DNA of 64,000 nt from CAVVIH01 sp963748295 (lineage in GTDB: Bacteria; Acidobacteriota; Vicinamibacteria; Vicinamibacterales; 2-12-FULL-66-21): positions 124,001 to 188,000 of the forward strand of contig CAVVIH010000004.1 in NCBI GenBank assembly GCA_963748295.1. Reading direction: 5' to 3'. Each line of letters opens with the position of its first letter. Positions within the stretch are counted from its first letter, which is position 1. Positions 21,446 through 29,590 of the stretch are shown in pieces. The position numbers and the translations under genes are program-made. Below the pieces are notes generated by a model. The model made no database searches and had not been told where the DNA came from. It saw only the letters and a list, made by a program, of their open reading frames with translations.

Positions 21446-21521
21446 ACTCCGTAGCTATCAGCTCTCAGCTTCAGCTTAGCTCTCAGCTGTGAGCAATCAC
21501 CAATCCCTAATCACTAATCTG
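21446..21521. repeat. AGCTGA-type and AATCACTAATC-type word repeats
   Basis: Two word families fill the gap between rph and the GerMN gene: CAGCTCTCAGCTTCAGC words at 21461-21492 and CAATCACCAATCCCTAATCA words at 21495-21521. Reading on the minus strand, the second block starts four bases after the TGA of the GerMN gene. No promoter was identified, although one for rph may be embedded here. Confidence 0.8.
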
Positions 21522-21524
21522 AAA

Positions 21525-22100
21525 TCATGATCCATCTTTTTCCCGGATCCATTGGAGATTCTTCTGCAGCGGGTGGCGCAGATCCACGTGGCCCGAGAGC
21601 GTATCCACTTCCTTGCCGTCGATCAAAATCTGCACGCGCGTGATGGCCGGCAGGTTGACGGTCAGCGCGTCGACGATCGTGTAGACCGTGAACAGCTCGT
21701 CGAGCGCCCCACCCGTGTGCTTGGTCTGCGCTTCGAGACTGAGATCGACGAACGCGTCGCCTCGCTCGGTGACGTACAGCGCGCGGAGCGCCGTGCCCGC
21801 CGGGATCGCCGAAGCGAGCGGCGCGGCCGGCGACTCGATCTGCGCCAGCAGAATGTGCCGCGCCTGATCGACGACGCTCTCGCCGAAGGGCACCTCCCGC
21901 TGGACGCCTACAAGCGACATGCCGTCGTCGGCAACGTAGTACAGCGTCGCGGTGATTTTTCTTTCCGCGGCCGGCGCCGGCGGGGCGGGTGATGCGGCCG
22001 TGGGTTTTCGTGTCCAGCGTGGAAGAGCTACGAAGAGGAGCCAGATTCCCGCGATTGCCAGCACGGCAATCGCCAGGAGACCGGCGATGCGCCGCGACAT
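21525..22100 (-). CDS. GerMN domain membrane-anchored protein
   Basis: A 191-residue protein with one N-terminal transmembrane helix (about residues 5-28) and a proline/alanine linker. A single GerMN domain runs from about 50 to 175 (ITATLYYVADDGMSLVGVQR, YVTERGDAFVDLS, VYTIVDALTVNLPAITRVQI, LIDGKEVDTLSGHVDL). GerMN domains are found in envelope proteins and in the spore-germination factor GerM, where they are thought to bind peptidoglycan or other envelope partners. Its ATG overlaps the amidase stop (TGATG), so it is coupled to the amidase, which supports a cell-wall role. Confidence 0.9.
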   Translation of the reverse strand: MSRRIAGLLAIAVLAIAGIWLLFVALPRWTRKPTAASPAPPAPAAERKITATLYYVADDGMSLVGVQREVPFGESVVDQARHILLAQIESPAAPLASAIPAGTALRALYVTERGDAFVDLSLEAQTKHTGGALDELFTVYTIVDALTVNLPAITRVQILIDGKEVDTLSGHVDLRHPLQKNLQWIREKDGS

Positions 22101-23659
22101 CAGTGCGGGGCTCCGGCTCCACCCGACCGCGCGGCGCCGGTCGCGCCGGAAGGCTTCGGTGCCGCACGATGGTCGCGGAACCTGACGATGCTCTCGACGA
22201 GCGCTTGGACGACGGACGTCTGGAATCCGTCGGAGCCGAGCTGGCGCTCCTGATTGGGATTGGTGATGAAGCCCATCTCGACGAGCACCGCCGGCATGTT
22301 CGCGCCGACGAGGACGCGGAACGGCGCCTGCTGAATCGCGCGGGGGCTCATCGGCACCCGCTCGCGCAGCGCGCCCTCGACGGCCTGCGCGAACGCCGCC
22401 GACTGCTCGATGTAGCGTGCCTGCGCCATCTCCCAGAGGATAACTTCGATGTCGCGCGTTCCGCCGCCAAAAACCGGGAGCGCCTCGCTTTCGCCCCGGG
22501 CGACGCGCTGGGCTTCGTCGCCGTATTCCGCGAGGCTCAGGTAGAAGACCTCGGCGCCCGCTGCGGAGGGACGCACCGACGCGTTCGCGTGCAGGCTGAT
22601 GAAGAGATCCGCCTTGTTGTTGTTCGCCACCGCGGCGCGCTCGTCGAGCGCTACCGTTTGATCGGCGTCGCGCGTCAGAATCGTCCGCACGCCCAGACGG
22701 GCTTCGAGCGCGGCTTTGAGCCGCCGCGCCACGCTCAACGTGATGTTCTTCTCGAGCGTACCGTCGGGTCCTTTGGCACCCTCCTCGTCGCCGCCGTGGC
22801 CCGCATCGATCACGATCGTCCGAAGTCCGCCTGACGGCGCCAGATCGAGCAGCGGTGGCGCGTCAGGTGTGGGAGGCGGAGTCGCGGGAGCCGCCCCCGG
22901 CGCGGGCGCCGGGGTTGGAGACGTCAGCGCCAGCACGTCCACGACGATGCGCGCGGCGCCGCGGTCGCCAGGCGCCTCGGAGTTCCTGAACGATCCGAAT
23001 CGCGGACCGAGATCGAGCACGATGACCGCCGGGCCATCGCCCGGCCGCACGGTCTGAATGAGGTCCGGAGCGGCAGAGGCGGGTAGCGTCGCGTCGAGCG
23101 CGTCAGCCTCGAAGCGGATGACCAGCTTCGTGCCGTCCTGCGAGACCGTGTGCGGCGTGGCCGGCGCGACGTCGAGCGTCAGCCGCGCGAGGTTGCCCTG
23201 CGGATCGACCGCTCCTGCCACGCGAGGCACCCGCACATCGCCGAGCAGGATCAACCGCGAGGGCTTGCGAAGCTCGAGCCGCGTCCCGAGTGCGGGCGCG
23301 AGCGCGCGCGCCACGAAATCAACCGGAACGAACCACGTCTTGCCTTCGCGGGCCGGCGGCGCCGGCAGCGAAATGAGGCGTCCCGACACGGATGCGAGCG
23401 CCTGTCCAGGGGTGAGGACGACCGTCTGGCCCTTCGTCGCGACCGTCAGGCCGCCAGCGAGTGTATCTTCGCGCACGGTCAGCTCGAAGAACTTCGACAG
23501 ATCGTCGAGCGAGAACATCTCCTGGCCGTTGACGGACTTCGTCGCGAGCGGCCGGCGTCCTTCGCGCGAGAACACCGTGTAAGGCGCGCCCGTCGAGGGT
23601 GCCTGGAACGCCGCGGCCCACAGGTTCACCAGCACGGCGGCCAGAGCGGTTGCAATCAT
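22100..23659 (-). CDS. N-acetylmuramoyl-L-alanine amidase (AmiC type)
   Basis: A 519-residue exported zinc amidase that cleaves the bond between N-acetylmuramic acid and L-alanine. The signal peptide is at the N-terminus (MIATALAAVLVNLWAAAF). A beta-rich AMIN-like region with a copper-amine-oxidase-like fold covers about 30-260, followed by a proline-rich linker (about 255-285). The amidase_3 domain covers about 290-500: VIDAGHGGDEEG (first His), GTLEKNITL (Glu), LFISLHANAS (second His) and AVLVEMGFITN (catalytic Glu). An upstream TTG start would add seven residues. The EnvC-like protein at 56397-57596 is a candidate activator of this enzyme, by analogy with proteobacterial EnvC-AmiA/B. Confidence 0.95.
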   Translation of the reverse strand: MIATALAAVLVNLWAAAFQAPSTGAPYTVFSREGRRPLATKSVNGQEMFSLDDLSKFFELTVREDTLAGGLTVATKGQTVVLTPGQALASVSGRLISLPAPPAREGKTWFVPVDFVARALAPALGTRLELRKPSRLILLGDVRVPRVAGAVDPQGNLARLTLDVAPATPHTVSQDGTKLVIRFEADALDATLPASAAPDLIQTVRPGDGPAVIVLDLGPRFGSFRNSEAPGDRGAARIVVDVLALTSPTPAPAPGAAPATPPPTPDAPPLLDLAPSGGLRTIVIDAGHGGDEEGAKGPDGTLEKNITLSVARRLKAALEARLGVRTILTRDADQTVALDERAAVANNNKADLFISLHANASVRPSAAGAEVFYLSLAEYGDEAQRVARGESEALPVFGGGTRDIEVILWEMAQARYIEQSAAFAQAVEGALRERVPMSPRAIQQAPFRVLVGANMPAVLVEMGFITNPNQERQLGSDGFQTSVVQALVESIVRFRDHRAAPKPSGATGAARSGGAGAPH

Positions 23660-23776
23660 GCGTATGCTCAATGATACCAAGGAATTGCGGCCCTGGCGGG
23701 ATCAGTGCCAACGTGAGAAGGAGGGGTTGGAGTATCCTTCGGGCCATCCGACCCTTCGTTTGTCTCGTAGCAATAG

Positions 23777-24355
23777 ATGAGGAGGGACACTCAAACGCTC
23801 GTTGCCGAAGAGGATCGCCAGGCGATGGTCCGCCTGGCGGCCGGGGACACCTCCGTCGTCGGAACCCTTTACGACCGCTATGCGCGCGCGGTGTTCTCGC
23901 TCGCCGTCCGCGTGCTCGGCGATCGCGCGGATGCCGAGGAGATCGTGCAGGACGTCTTCGCGCAGGTCTGGTCGCAGGCGGCCCGCTTCGACGCGGCGCG
24001 CGGCACGTTCGCCGCCTGGCTGCTGATGATGACGCGCAGCCGCGCGATCGATCGTCTCCGCACGCGGCGCCCGGGCGGGGTCGCGCTCGCCGCGGACCCG
24101 GTTCGCGAGCCGGCCGATCCGATTCCCACACAGGAACAGTCGGTGATCACCGGCGAGGACGTCGACCGCCTGCGCGGCGCCATGCAGGATCTGACCGCCA
24201 GCCAGCGCACGCCGATCGAGCTCGCCTATTACGAAGGGCTGTCGCAATCTGAAATCGCAGAACGCCTGCAGGAACCGCTCGGCACCGTCAAGACGCGCAT
24301 CCGATCCGGGCTGCTCAAGCTTCGCGCGGCGCTGCAGGGGGTAGGGCATCCATGA
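23777..24355 (+). CDS. ECF RNA polymerase sigma factor (SigK-like)
   Basis: A 192-residue sigma-70 family ECF factor. Region 2 is LYDRYARAVFSLAVRVLGDR followed by AEEIVQDVFAQVW (about 30-70) and AAWLLMMTRSRAIDRLR. Region 4 is LTASQRTPIELAYYEGLSQS followed by EIAERLQEPLGTVKTRIRSG. The ATG at 23777 lies directly on an AGGAGGG sequence that would normally precede a start, so the true start might be an internal ATG 48 bases on; the N-terminus is uncertain. The stop overlaps the anti-sigma start as ATGA. It is divergent from the amidase operon. Confidence 0.93.
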   Translation: MRRDTQTLVAEEDRQAMVRLAAGDTSVVGTLYDRYARAVFSLAVRVLGDRADAEEIVQDVFAQVWSQAARFDAARGTFAAWLLMMTRSRAIDRLRTRRPGGVALAADPVREPADPIPTQEQSVITGEDVDRLRGAMQDLTASQRTPIELAYYEGLSQSEIAERLQEPLGTVKTRIRSGLLKLRAALQGVGHP

Positions 24356-25164
24356 ATCACGAGGCGCTGCGCGAACTCACCGGAGCCTACGCGCTCGGCG
24401 CGCTGAGCGGCGAGGAGAAGCGCGCGCTCGAGGCGCATCTGGCGTCATGCGCCGAATGCGCGGCGGAGGTCCGTGCGTTCGGCGACGTCGCGCGCGGGCT
24501 GAACGAGGCGGTGCCGCAGATCGATCCGCCCGCCTCGCTGCGCGGCCGCGTGCTCGCGCACGTCGAGAGCCTTGCGGCGAAGTCCGCCGCGCCCTCCGCG
24601 GTTCCGCAGGCGCGTTCCGTTCAGCGCTTTTCGGGCACGGGATGGCTCGCGCTCGCGGCATCGCTGGCCGCCGCGGTGCTCGGCTTCTACGCGCTGTCGC
24701 TCAGGGATCGGGTCCAGGCGCTGCAGGGCGAGCTTGTCGAGGCGCGGCAGCGCGCGGCGACAGCCGAACAGATCGTGCAGACGATCCAGCAGCGCGCCGA
24801 GAATCTCCAGCGCACGTCGGACATCGTCCGCGCAGCGGACGTCGCAGATTTCAAGCTGCAGGGTCAGGGCCCGGGCAGCGCGGCGTCCGGCCGCGCGTTC
24901 GTCAGCCGTTCGCGCGGCGTGGTTTTCGTCGCGCAGAACCTGCCGCCACTGGATCCCGGAAAGACCTATCAGCTTTGGGTTATCCCTGAAGGGAAAGGTG
25001 CGACCCCTGTGAGTGCAGGTGTGTTTGCGCCTGAATCCGCAGGAACGGCATCGCTGACGACTGCGTTGAACGTGCAGAACCCCGCCACGGTTGCTGTCAC
25101 GCTGGAACCTGCCGGCGGTGTACCCGCGCCGACCGGCGAGATCTATCTAGCGGGATCGATATAG
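24352..25164 (+). CDS. Anti-sigma factor (RskA/anti-sigma-K type) with zinc-finger N-terminus
   Basis: A 270-residue membrane anti-sigma factor. The N-terminal zinc-binding anti-sigma motif is HLASCAECAAEV (His-x3-Cys-x2-Cys, about residues 30-41). A transmembrane helix lies at about 100-120 (GWLALAASLAAAVLGFYAL), followed by a short coiled coil. The extracytoplasmic C-terminal RskA domain includes PGKTYQLWVIPEGKGATPVS and ends in PTGEIYLAGSI. It is translationally coupled to the sigma factor by an ATGA overlap and should hold that factor inactive at the membrane. The signal and the regulon are unknown; the secreted gene 127 bases downstream could be a target. Confidence 0.94.
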   Translation: MNHEALRELTGAYALGALSGEEKRALEAHLASCAECAAEVRAFGDVARGLNEAVPQIDPPASLRGRVLAHVESLAAKSAAPSAVPQARSVQRFSGTGWLALAASLAAAVLGFYALSLRDRVQALQGELVEARQRAATAEQIVQTIQQRAENLQRTSDIVRAADVADFKLQGQGPGSAASGRAFVSRSRGVVFVAQNLPPLDPGKTYQLWVIPEGKGATPVSAGVFAPESAGTASLTTALNVQNPATVAVTLEPAGGVPAPTGEIYLAGSI

Positions 25165-25291
25165 GGGCATCCCATTAAGACGAAAATACTACGAAAAGAT
25201 CGTTGATCGCCGCTTTCGCCGCGCGTATGCTGGCGCCCTCTCAGGATCCAATCCCTCGACATCGGCGGCGTTGGCTGGAAGGAGCGAGACC

Positions 25292-28196
25292 ATGCGGCGA
25301 TTCCCTTCGTTGCCCAGGGGTGTGGCGATTACTGTCTCCTGTACTCGGAGCGAGTCTCGTCATCGCCCAGAGTTTTTCCAGCGCTCCCGTCAGCGCCCAA
25401 TCCGGCGAGGAGTCGACGCGAAGCTGGCCGCCCGATGTCACGCACTACGTGCGGCCACTCGGACCGTTCGAGTCGGGTGACATGAGAGGCGCCGGCCTGC
25501 CGCCGCCGATCTTCCTGCGCGACACCGTCGTCAGCAACACGAACCCGGCACTGACCACCACCGACACGGCGAACGACGGCGAGACGTCGATCGCGATCAA
25601 TCCCCAGAATCCGAACGACATCGTGATCTCCGCGTTCAGCGGCAGCTGGGGCGCGAACACCAACGTCTACCACTCGCTCGATGGCGGATTGACGTGGACG
25701 TCGCAAAACACCATTCCGAATCCGCCGACGAACCTGGGAAACGGCTGCCCGTGCGATCAGGCGTTCGACTACAGCCGCGGCAGCAACCTGGCGGGCACGT
25801 TCCTCCTCAATCAGGGCGACATCGTCAGCGGTCTGACGACGAACATCACGAGCGCCGCGAACTGGCTCTGGAGGACCCTCGGCGTGCCGCCGACCACGCA
25901 GCTGACCAACGCCAACACCGCAAGCAGCCTGCTGACGTCCGATCAGCCGTGGCTCCTGGTCAACATGGATCCGACGACGACGACGGAAGACAACGTCTAC
26001 GTCGCCTATGATGATTTCAGCGGCGGACCCAACATGCAGGTCGCAGTGTCCGACGATATCGACGCGGCTCCTACCGCCGCGCTCAACTTCGTCACCGACG
26101 TCCAGGTCGGACAGTCGACCGCCGGCATCAACCCCGGCCTCAGGCTCGCCGAAGACCCGCGCACCGGCTTCATGTATGCGCTGTGGCAGCGCTGCACGGC
26201 AAACTGCGGTTCGGACAACCCGAAGACGATCGATTACATGCTGAATCGCTCGCAGGACGGCGGCGCGACCTGGCCGCTCGGCGGCGGCACCGGCATCGTC
26301 GTGGCGACCGGCGTGAGCACGCAGCCGCGGCCGAAGTTCGGCACCGTGAACGCGCTGCTCGGCGGCGTCCTGCATGCGGGTGTCGATCCGACCACCGGGG
26401 ATGTTTATTACGCCTACGGCAACCGCGACGGCGGCACCGGCAACGACCGCCTCGCTGTTCGCCGGATCACATTTGATGGTTCAGGAACCCCGATCGTCGG
26501 CGGCGAAGTGTTCATCAACGGCCAGGTGGAGTCGGCGATTCCGTCGGTCGCGGTCGCCAACGATGGAACGGTGGGCGTCTTCTACTACACCTTCGATGGG
26601 TTCTCGTCGGATGCGTTTCCCATCTTCTCGGCGCACGTCACGTTCAGCCGCGATCAGGGCTCGACCTGGACGAACACGAAGATGCAGACGTTCCTCTCAT
26701 CCGCGCAGGACAGCGGCAACAACCGTCAGCGCGTGCTCGGCGACTACATGCAGATGAAGACCGTCGGCCGCACGTTCTACGGCGCGTATACCGGCAACGG
26801 CGCGACCTTCGGCCGGGCCGTGTCGAATCACGATCCGATCTTCTTCAAGGCGTCGGTAGGGCCGAAGCTCGACACCCGTGTGACCAGCGACTTCGGCGAC
26901 GTCTGCCGCGGCGACTCGAAGACGACGCAGCTGCAGATCTTCAATACCGGCATCGACGATCTGATCGTCTACAGCGTCGCGCGCGTGTCCGGCAGCACCG
27001 ACATCACCGTCGGCAGCGGTCCGCTGCTTCCGGCCGTCGTCGCGCCCGGATCGCACATCGACTTCGACATCACCTGCGCGCCGAGCTCGGTCGGACCGCG
27101 CAGCGCGGTGATTCGCATCACCAGCAACGATCCGGATCGGCCGACGGTGGACATTACGCATACCTGCGATGCGCCGGAGCCTGACGTTCGCGTATCCGGA
27201 TCCGGGGCCTTCGGTCAGGTGTGCGACGTCGCGGCGCCAGCCGAACAGCGGATCGATGTCTGCAACGTGGGCGCGTGCAACCTGAGCGTCATTTCCGCGA
27301 CGTCGAGCTGCGCGGACTTCACGGTAGTCGACACGCCGTTCCCCGCTCCGGTGAGCAAGGACTTCTGCATGCCGATCACTGTCCGCTTCACGCCGACGTC
27401 GACCGGTCCGAAGACCTGCACGCTCACCATTACGACCGACGATCCGCAGACGCCGATCATCACGCGTCCGCTGACCGGCGACACGCCGGCTTCGTCGATC
27501 GACGTGCCGTTCCCGTCCGGGCAGGCCTTCCCGCCGGGAGTGGTGCAGAGCATCGGCGCGTGCAAGGTGCCGCAGCCGTTCCCGATCTCGAACACGGGAG
27601 GCTGCCCGCTGCGCATCACGAACGTGGCGATCGGCGGCACGAACGCCGGCGACTTCAGCCTCTCCGGGCTGCCGTCGTTCCCGATCATCCTCGACCCGGG
27701 TCATATCGCGGGCGAGGGCGATTTGAAGACCGTCTTTGCCGCGACGGCGCTCGATCGCGATCGGCTGGCGACGCTGACCGTCACCTACATCAGCGATGCG
27801 GTGACCGGCGCGACGACGCAGGTGACGCGACCGCTGTGCGGTGAAGGCGTCAACACAGGCGCCCGAATCCTCGTCACCAACGGGGCGGGCGTACCGTACG
27901 CGGTCGTCAAGCAGATACAGGTGCACCGGATCGTCGGCCAGAGGCAGAAGACCCTCGTCGACACGGCGAGCGTGTCGAAGAACCTGCCGCTCGTGACCGT
28001 CAATCCGACGTTGCCGTGTCCGCAGGTCCGATATCACAAGGAGCTCGGCACGGTGGCGAACCCGATCATGCTGGCACCGGGGGCATACACCGCGACCGCC
28101 ACGGTCAATGTCGGAGGCAAGAACGTGAAGAAGACTGTCGCGTTCGACGTGTCGACCTGCACGTTCAACCCGAACATCCGTATTGTGATTCCGTAA
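25292..28196 (+). CDS. Secreted Asp-box/ASH (choice-of-anchor D) domain protein
   Basis: About 967 residues. The ATG at 25292 follows AAGGAG with eight-base spacing but is out of frame with the body. Dropping one G from the GGGG at 25317-25320 gives MRRFPSLPRVWRLLSPVLGA, running into a signal peptide that ends in APVSAQ. Without that correction the frame begins at an implausible upstream start (25203). Residues about 60-530 are sialidase-like with Asp-box motifs (YHSLDGGLTW, NRSQDGGATW, TFSRDQGSTW). Residues about 540-830 hold two or three ASH/Hydin-type anchor domains (LQIFNTGIDDLIVYSV, IRITSNDPDRPTVDI, FPISNTGGCPLRIT). The last 130 residues form another beta domain. No catalytic residues could be assigned. 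Confidence 0.85.
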
Positions 28197-28210
28197 GCTG
28201 TTCGCGCCAT

Positions 28211-28240
28211 CCCGCCCGAGGCTGAGCTGCCTCGGGCGGG
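28211..28240 (+). terminator. Strong stem-loop after the anchor-domain gene
   Basis: A perfect 12-bp stem (CCCGCCCGAGGC at 28211-28222 with GCCTCGGGCGGG at 28229-28240) closes the six-base loop TGAGCT. It begins 14 bases after the stop codon. There is no T-tract behind it, so it may act as a 3' stabiliser or a Rho-assisted terminator rather than a classic intrinsic one. Confidence 0.65.
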
Positions 28241-28301
28241 AGGCGAAATTCCTTCCGGCTGTTCGTCTGTTTCGAGCGTCTCATCATTGAGGAGCTCGTC
28301 C

Positions 28302-28676
28302 ATGTCACTCCTGGCCCCGCTCGCATCCCTGTTCCTGCTGGTCGCAAGCTCGACGCACTGTCCGGCGGCGCCATCGAGCCCGGCCGCCTCCACCTCGGCA
28401 CAATCGATGTCCTGTTCACGTCCGACCGACAAGCAGGGGGCGCCGCTATATCAGGCAGAGAGCGGCACGTTCGTCGCGCGCAAGACCGACGAGGGGGGCG
28501 GTTTGTTCGTCGAGATCTCGCCCTCAGCGAAGGAAGCGACACGCGCGTTCCGAGTCACCGAAGCCGTCTACAAGGCCGTCGAGTCGCTCGAGCGTGGACG
28601 CAAGGTGACGTTGTTCGGCTATGTGAAGTCGGCCGCGTCCGGAGCGGAGCCGCCGTACAGCTGCATTGAGTTTTAG
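28302..28676 (+). CDS. Small secreted protein of unknown function
   Basis: A 124-residue protein. The ATG at 28302 follows GAGGAG with seven-base spacing, better than the TTG 15 bases upstream. MSLLAPLASLFLLVASS is a signal peptide. The mature part has cysteines in SMSCSRPTDK and at the end (PYSCIEF), which may form a disulfide, and a beta-like body (ESGTFVARKTDEGGGLFVEI, GRKVTLFGYVKSA). I do not recognise the family. It stands alone between the stem-loop at 28211 and the repeat cluster at 28737, on the strand opposite to the tmRNA gene. Confidence 0.7.
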   Translation: MSLLAPLASLFLLVASSTHCPAAPSSPAASTSAQSMSCSRPTDKQGAPLYQAESGTFVARKTDEGGGLFVEISPSAKEATRAFRVTEAVYKAVESLERGRKVTLFGYVKSAASGAEPPYSCIEF

Positions 28677-28736
28677 GGGTGGCCTACCGTCGCCGCCGTC
28701 GCGCGCAGGCTTTCAGCTCTTTCGCGTTTCCGGTGG

Positions 28737-29120
28737 CCAGTCCTTCGACTCGGCGCTGCGCGCCTCGCTCAGGACACCATTCGACATGACGCGCTCGATG
28801 ACGCGGCCTGCCATGAGCGAGCCGCGCTCGACTCGCGCGGGCGAGTCGAATGGTGCCGCTACTTCGCGTTGGAGTGGTGATCCGAAGGACTAGGCTTGTC
28901 CTTCGACTCGGCGCTGCGCGCCTCGCTCAGGACACCATTCGACATGACGCGCTCGATGACGCGGCCTGCCATGAGCGAGCGCACGTCCGTGACACCGTCG
29001 AATGGTGCCGCTACGTCGGGCTGAGTAGTGATCCGAAGGACTAGGCTTGCCCTTCGACTCGGCGCTGTGCGCCTCGCTCAGGACACCATTCGACTCTGCT
29101 CGCTCCGCTCGCGAGTCGAA
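28737..29120. repeat. CCTTCGACTCG...CTCGCTCAGGACACC repeat cluster, three units
   Basis: Three units begin at about 28743, 28900 and 29050, each with CCTTCGACTCGGCGCTG then GCCTCGCTCAGGACACCATT. The first two units, about 157 bases long, share most of their length including ATGACGCGCTCGATGACGCG and GTGATCCGAAGGACTAGGCT. Each unit contains CATTCGAC facing GTCGAATGG, so each can fold as a large hairpin. The last unit ends GAGTCGAATGG, immediately touching the CCA end of the tmRNA at 29121. Together with flanks this 444-base stretch holds no protein gene. Confidence 0.9.
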
Positions 29121-29476
29121 TGGTGGAGGCGCCGGGATTTGCACCCGGGTCCGAAAACACATCCCCGCAGGAATCTACGATGCGTATCCGCTTCTGAAAT
29201 CTCACTCCCGGCGTCGAGAAACGGCGAAGAATCGCCGGGAGCCAGCCCCGGAAATTCTCGTCGCTGACGTCCGGAACAACGCGTCAGCAACCAGCCTGCT
29301 TAAATGACATCTAGTCCCGGCCCGCAGGCTGACCGGGGTAGACGCTCACAGTGTTTTACGCTGCGAGAGCGAGCTGCGTGTCCGCAGTTATGGTTGTTTC
29401 CATCTGATTTACGAGGGTGATGGTCCTCGGCACGCATCCTACGGAACCGTATCTCCGTCGAATCTAGGTCGCCCCC
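29121..29476 (-). ncRNA. ssrA: Transfer-messenger RNA (tmRNA)
   Basis: About 356 nucleotides. The 5' end reads GGGGGCGACCTAGATTCGAC, with the near-universal GATTCGACGG. The 3' end reads CCGGCGCCTCCACCA, with a T-arm stem CCGGG/CCCGG and an encoded CCA. The seven 5' bases GGGGGCG pair with CGCCTCC to form the acceptor. An internal tag frame ends in LALAA followed by TAA. tmRNA with SmpB rescues stalled ribosomes and tags the nascent peptide. The T loop reads TGCAAAT, where position 55 is G rather than the usual T, a small oddity. A strong promoter lies just upstream (29486-29515). Confidence 0.95.
29356..29385 (-). other. tmRNA proteolysis-tag reading frame (ADTQLALAA)
   Basis: Codons GCG GAC ACG CAG CTC GCT CTC GCA GCG then TAA encode ADTQLALAA. 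The resume codon is placed at GCG because ATAACT precedes it, matching the ATAGTC before the resume GCA in Escherichia coli. With the tRNA-borne alanine the tag would be AADTQLALAA. The hydrophobic ALAA end is the usual ClpXP signal. The A-x-T-Q core resembles tags I recall for other Acidobacteriota (inference from memory). Confidence 0.85.
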
Positions 29477-29485
29477 CAAACAGCC

Positions 29486-29515
29486 ATTGTACGTCACTGC
29501 TCATGGTGGCGTCAA
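29486..29515 (-). promoter_or_regulatory. Sigma-70 type promoter of ssrA
   Basis: On the minus strand TTGACG (29510-29515) and TACAAT (29486-29491) are separated by 18 bases. The mature tmRNA 5' end lies nine bases after the -10 hexamer, which fits a start at or next to it. Confidence 0.75.
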
Positions 29516-29553
29516 ACCTTTGTCGGGCTTGAACTTGCGCGCCTTTTGAACCC

Positions 29554-29582
29554 TTGACTCGACCCCGTTTGGTCCGGATAAT
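29554..29582 (+). promoter_or_regulatory. Sigma-70 promoter placing the start codon at the transcript 5' end
   Basis: TTGACT (29554-29559), a 17-base spacer and GATAAT (29577-29582) form a near-consensus promoter. Only eight bases (CACCTAGA) separate it from the ATG at 29591, and they contain no Shine-Dalgarno sequence. The transcript is therefore likely leaderless or nearly so. It is divergent from the ssrA promoter. Confidence 0.75.
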
Positions 29583-29590
29583 CACCTAGA

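Noticed and set aside
28211..28240. A classical intrinsic terminator
   Set aside because: The stem is excellent but lacks the T-tract, so only a terminator-like stem-loop is claimed.
28737..29120. Regularly repeated units that could be taken for a CRISPR array
   Set aside because: Units are about 157 bases and share most of their length; there are no short unique spacers and no cas genes in the window.
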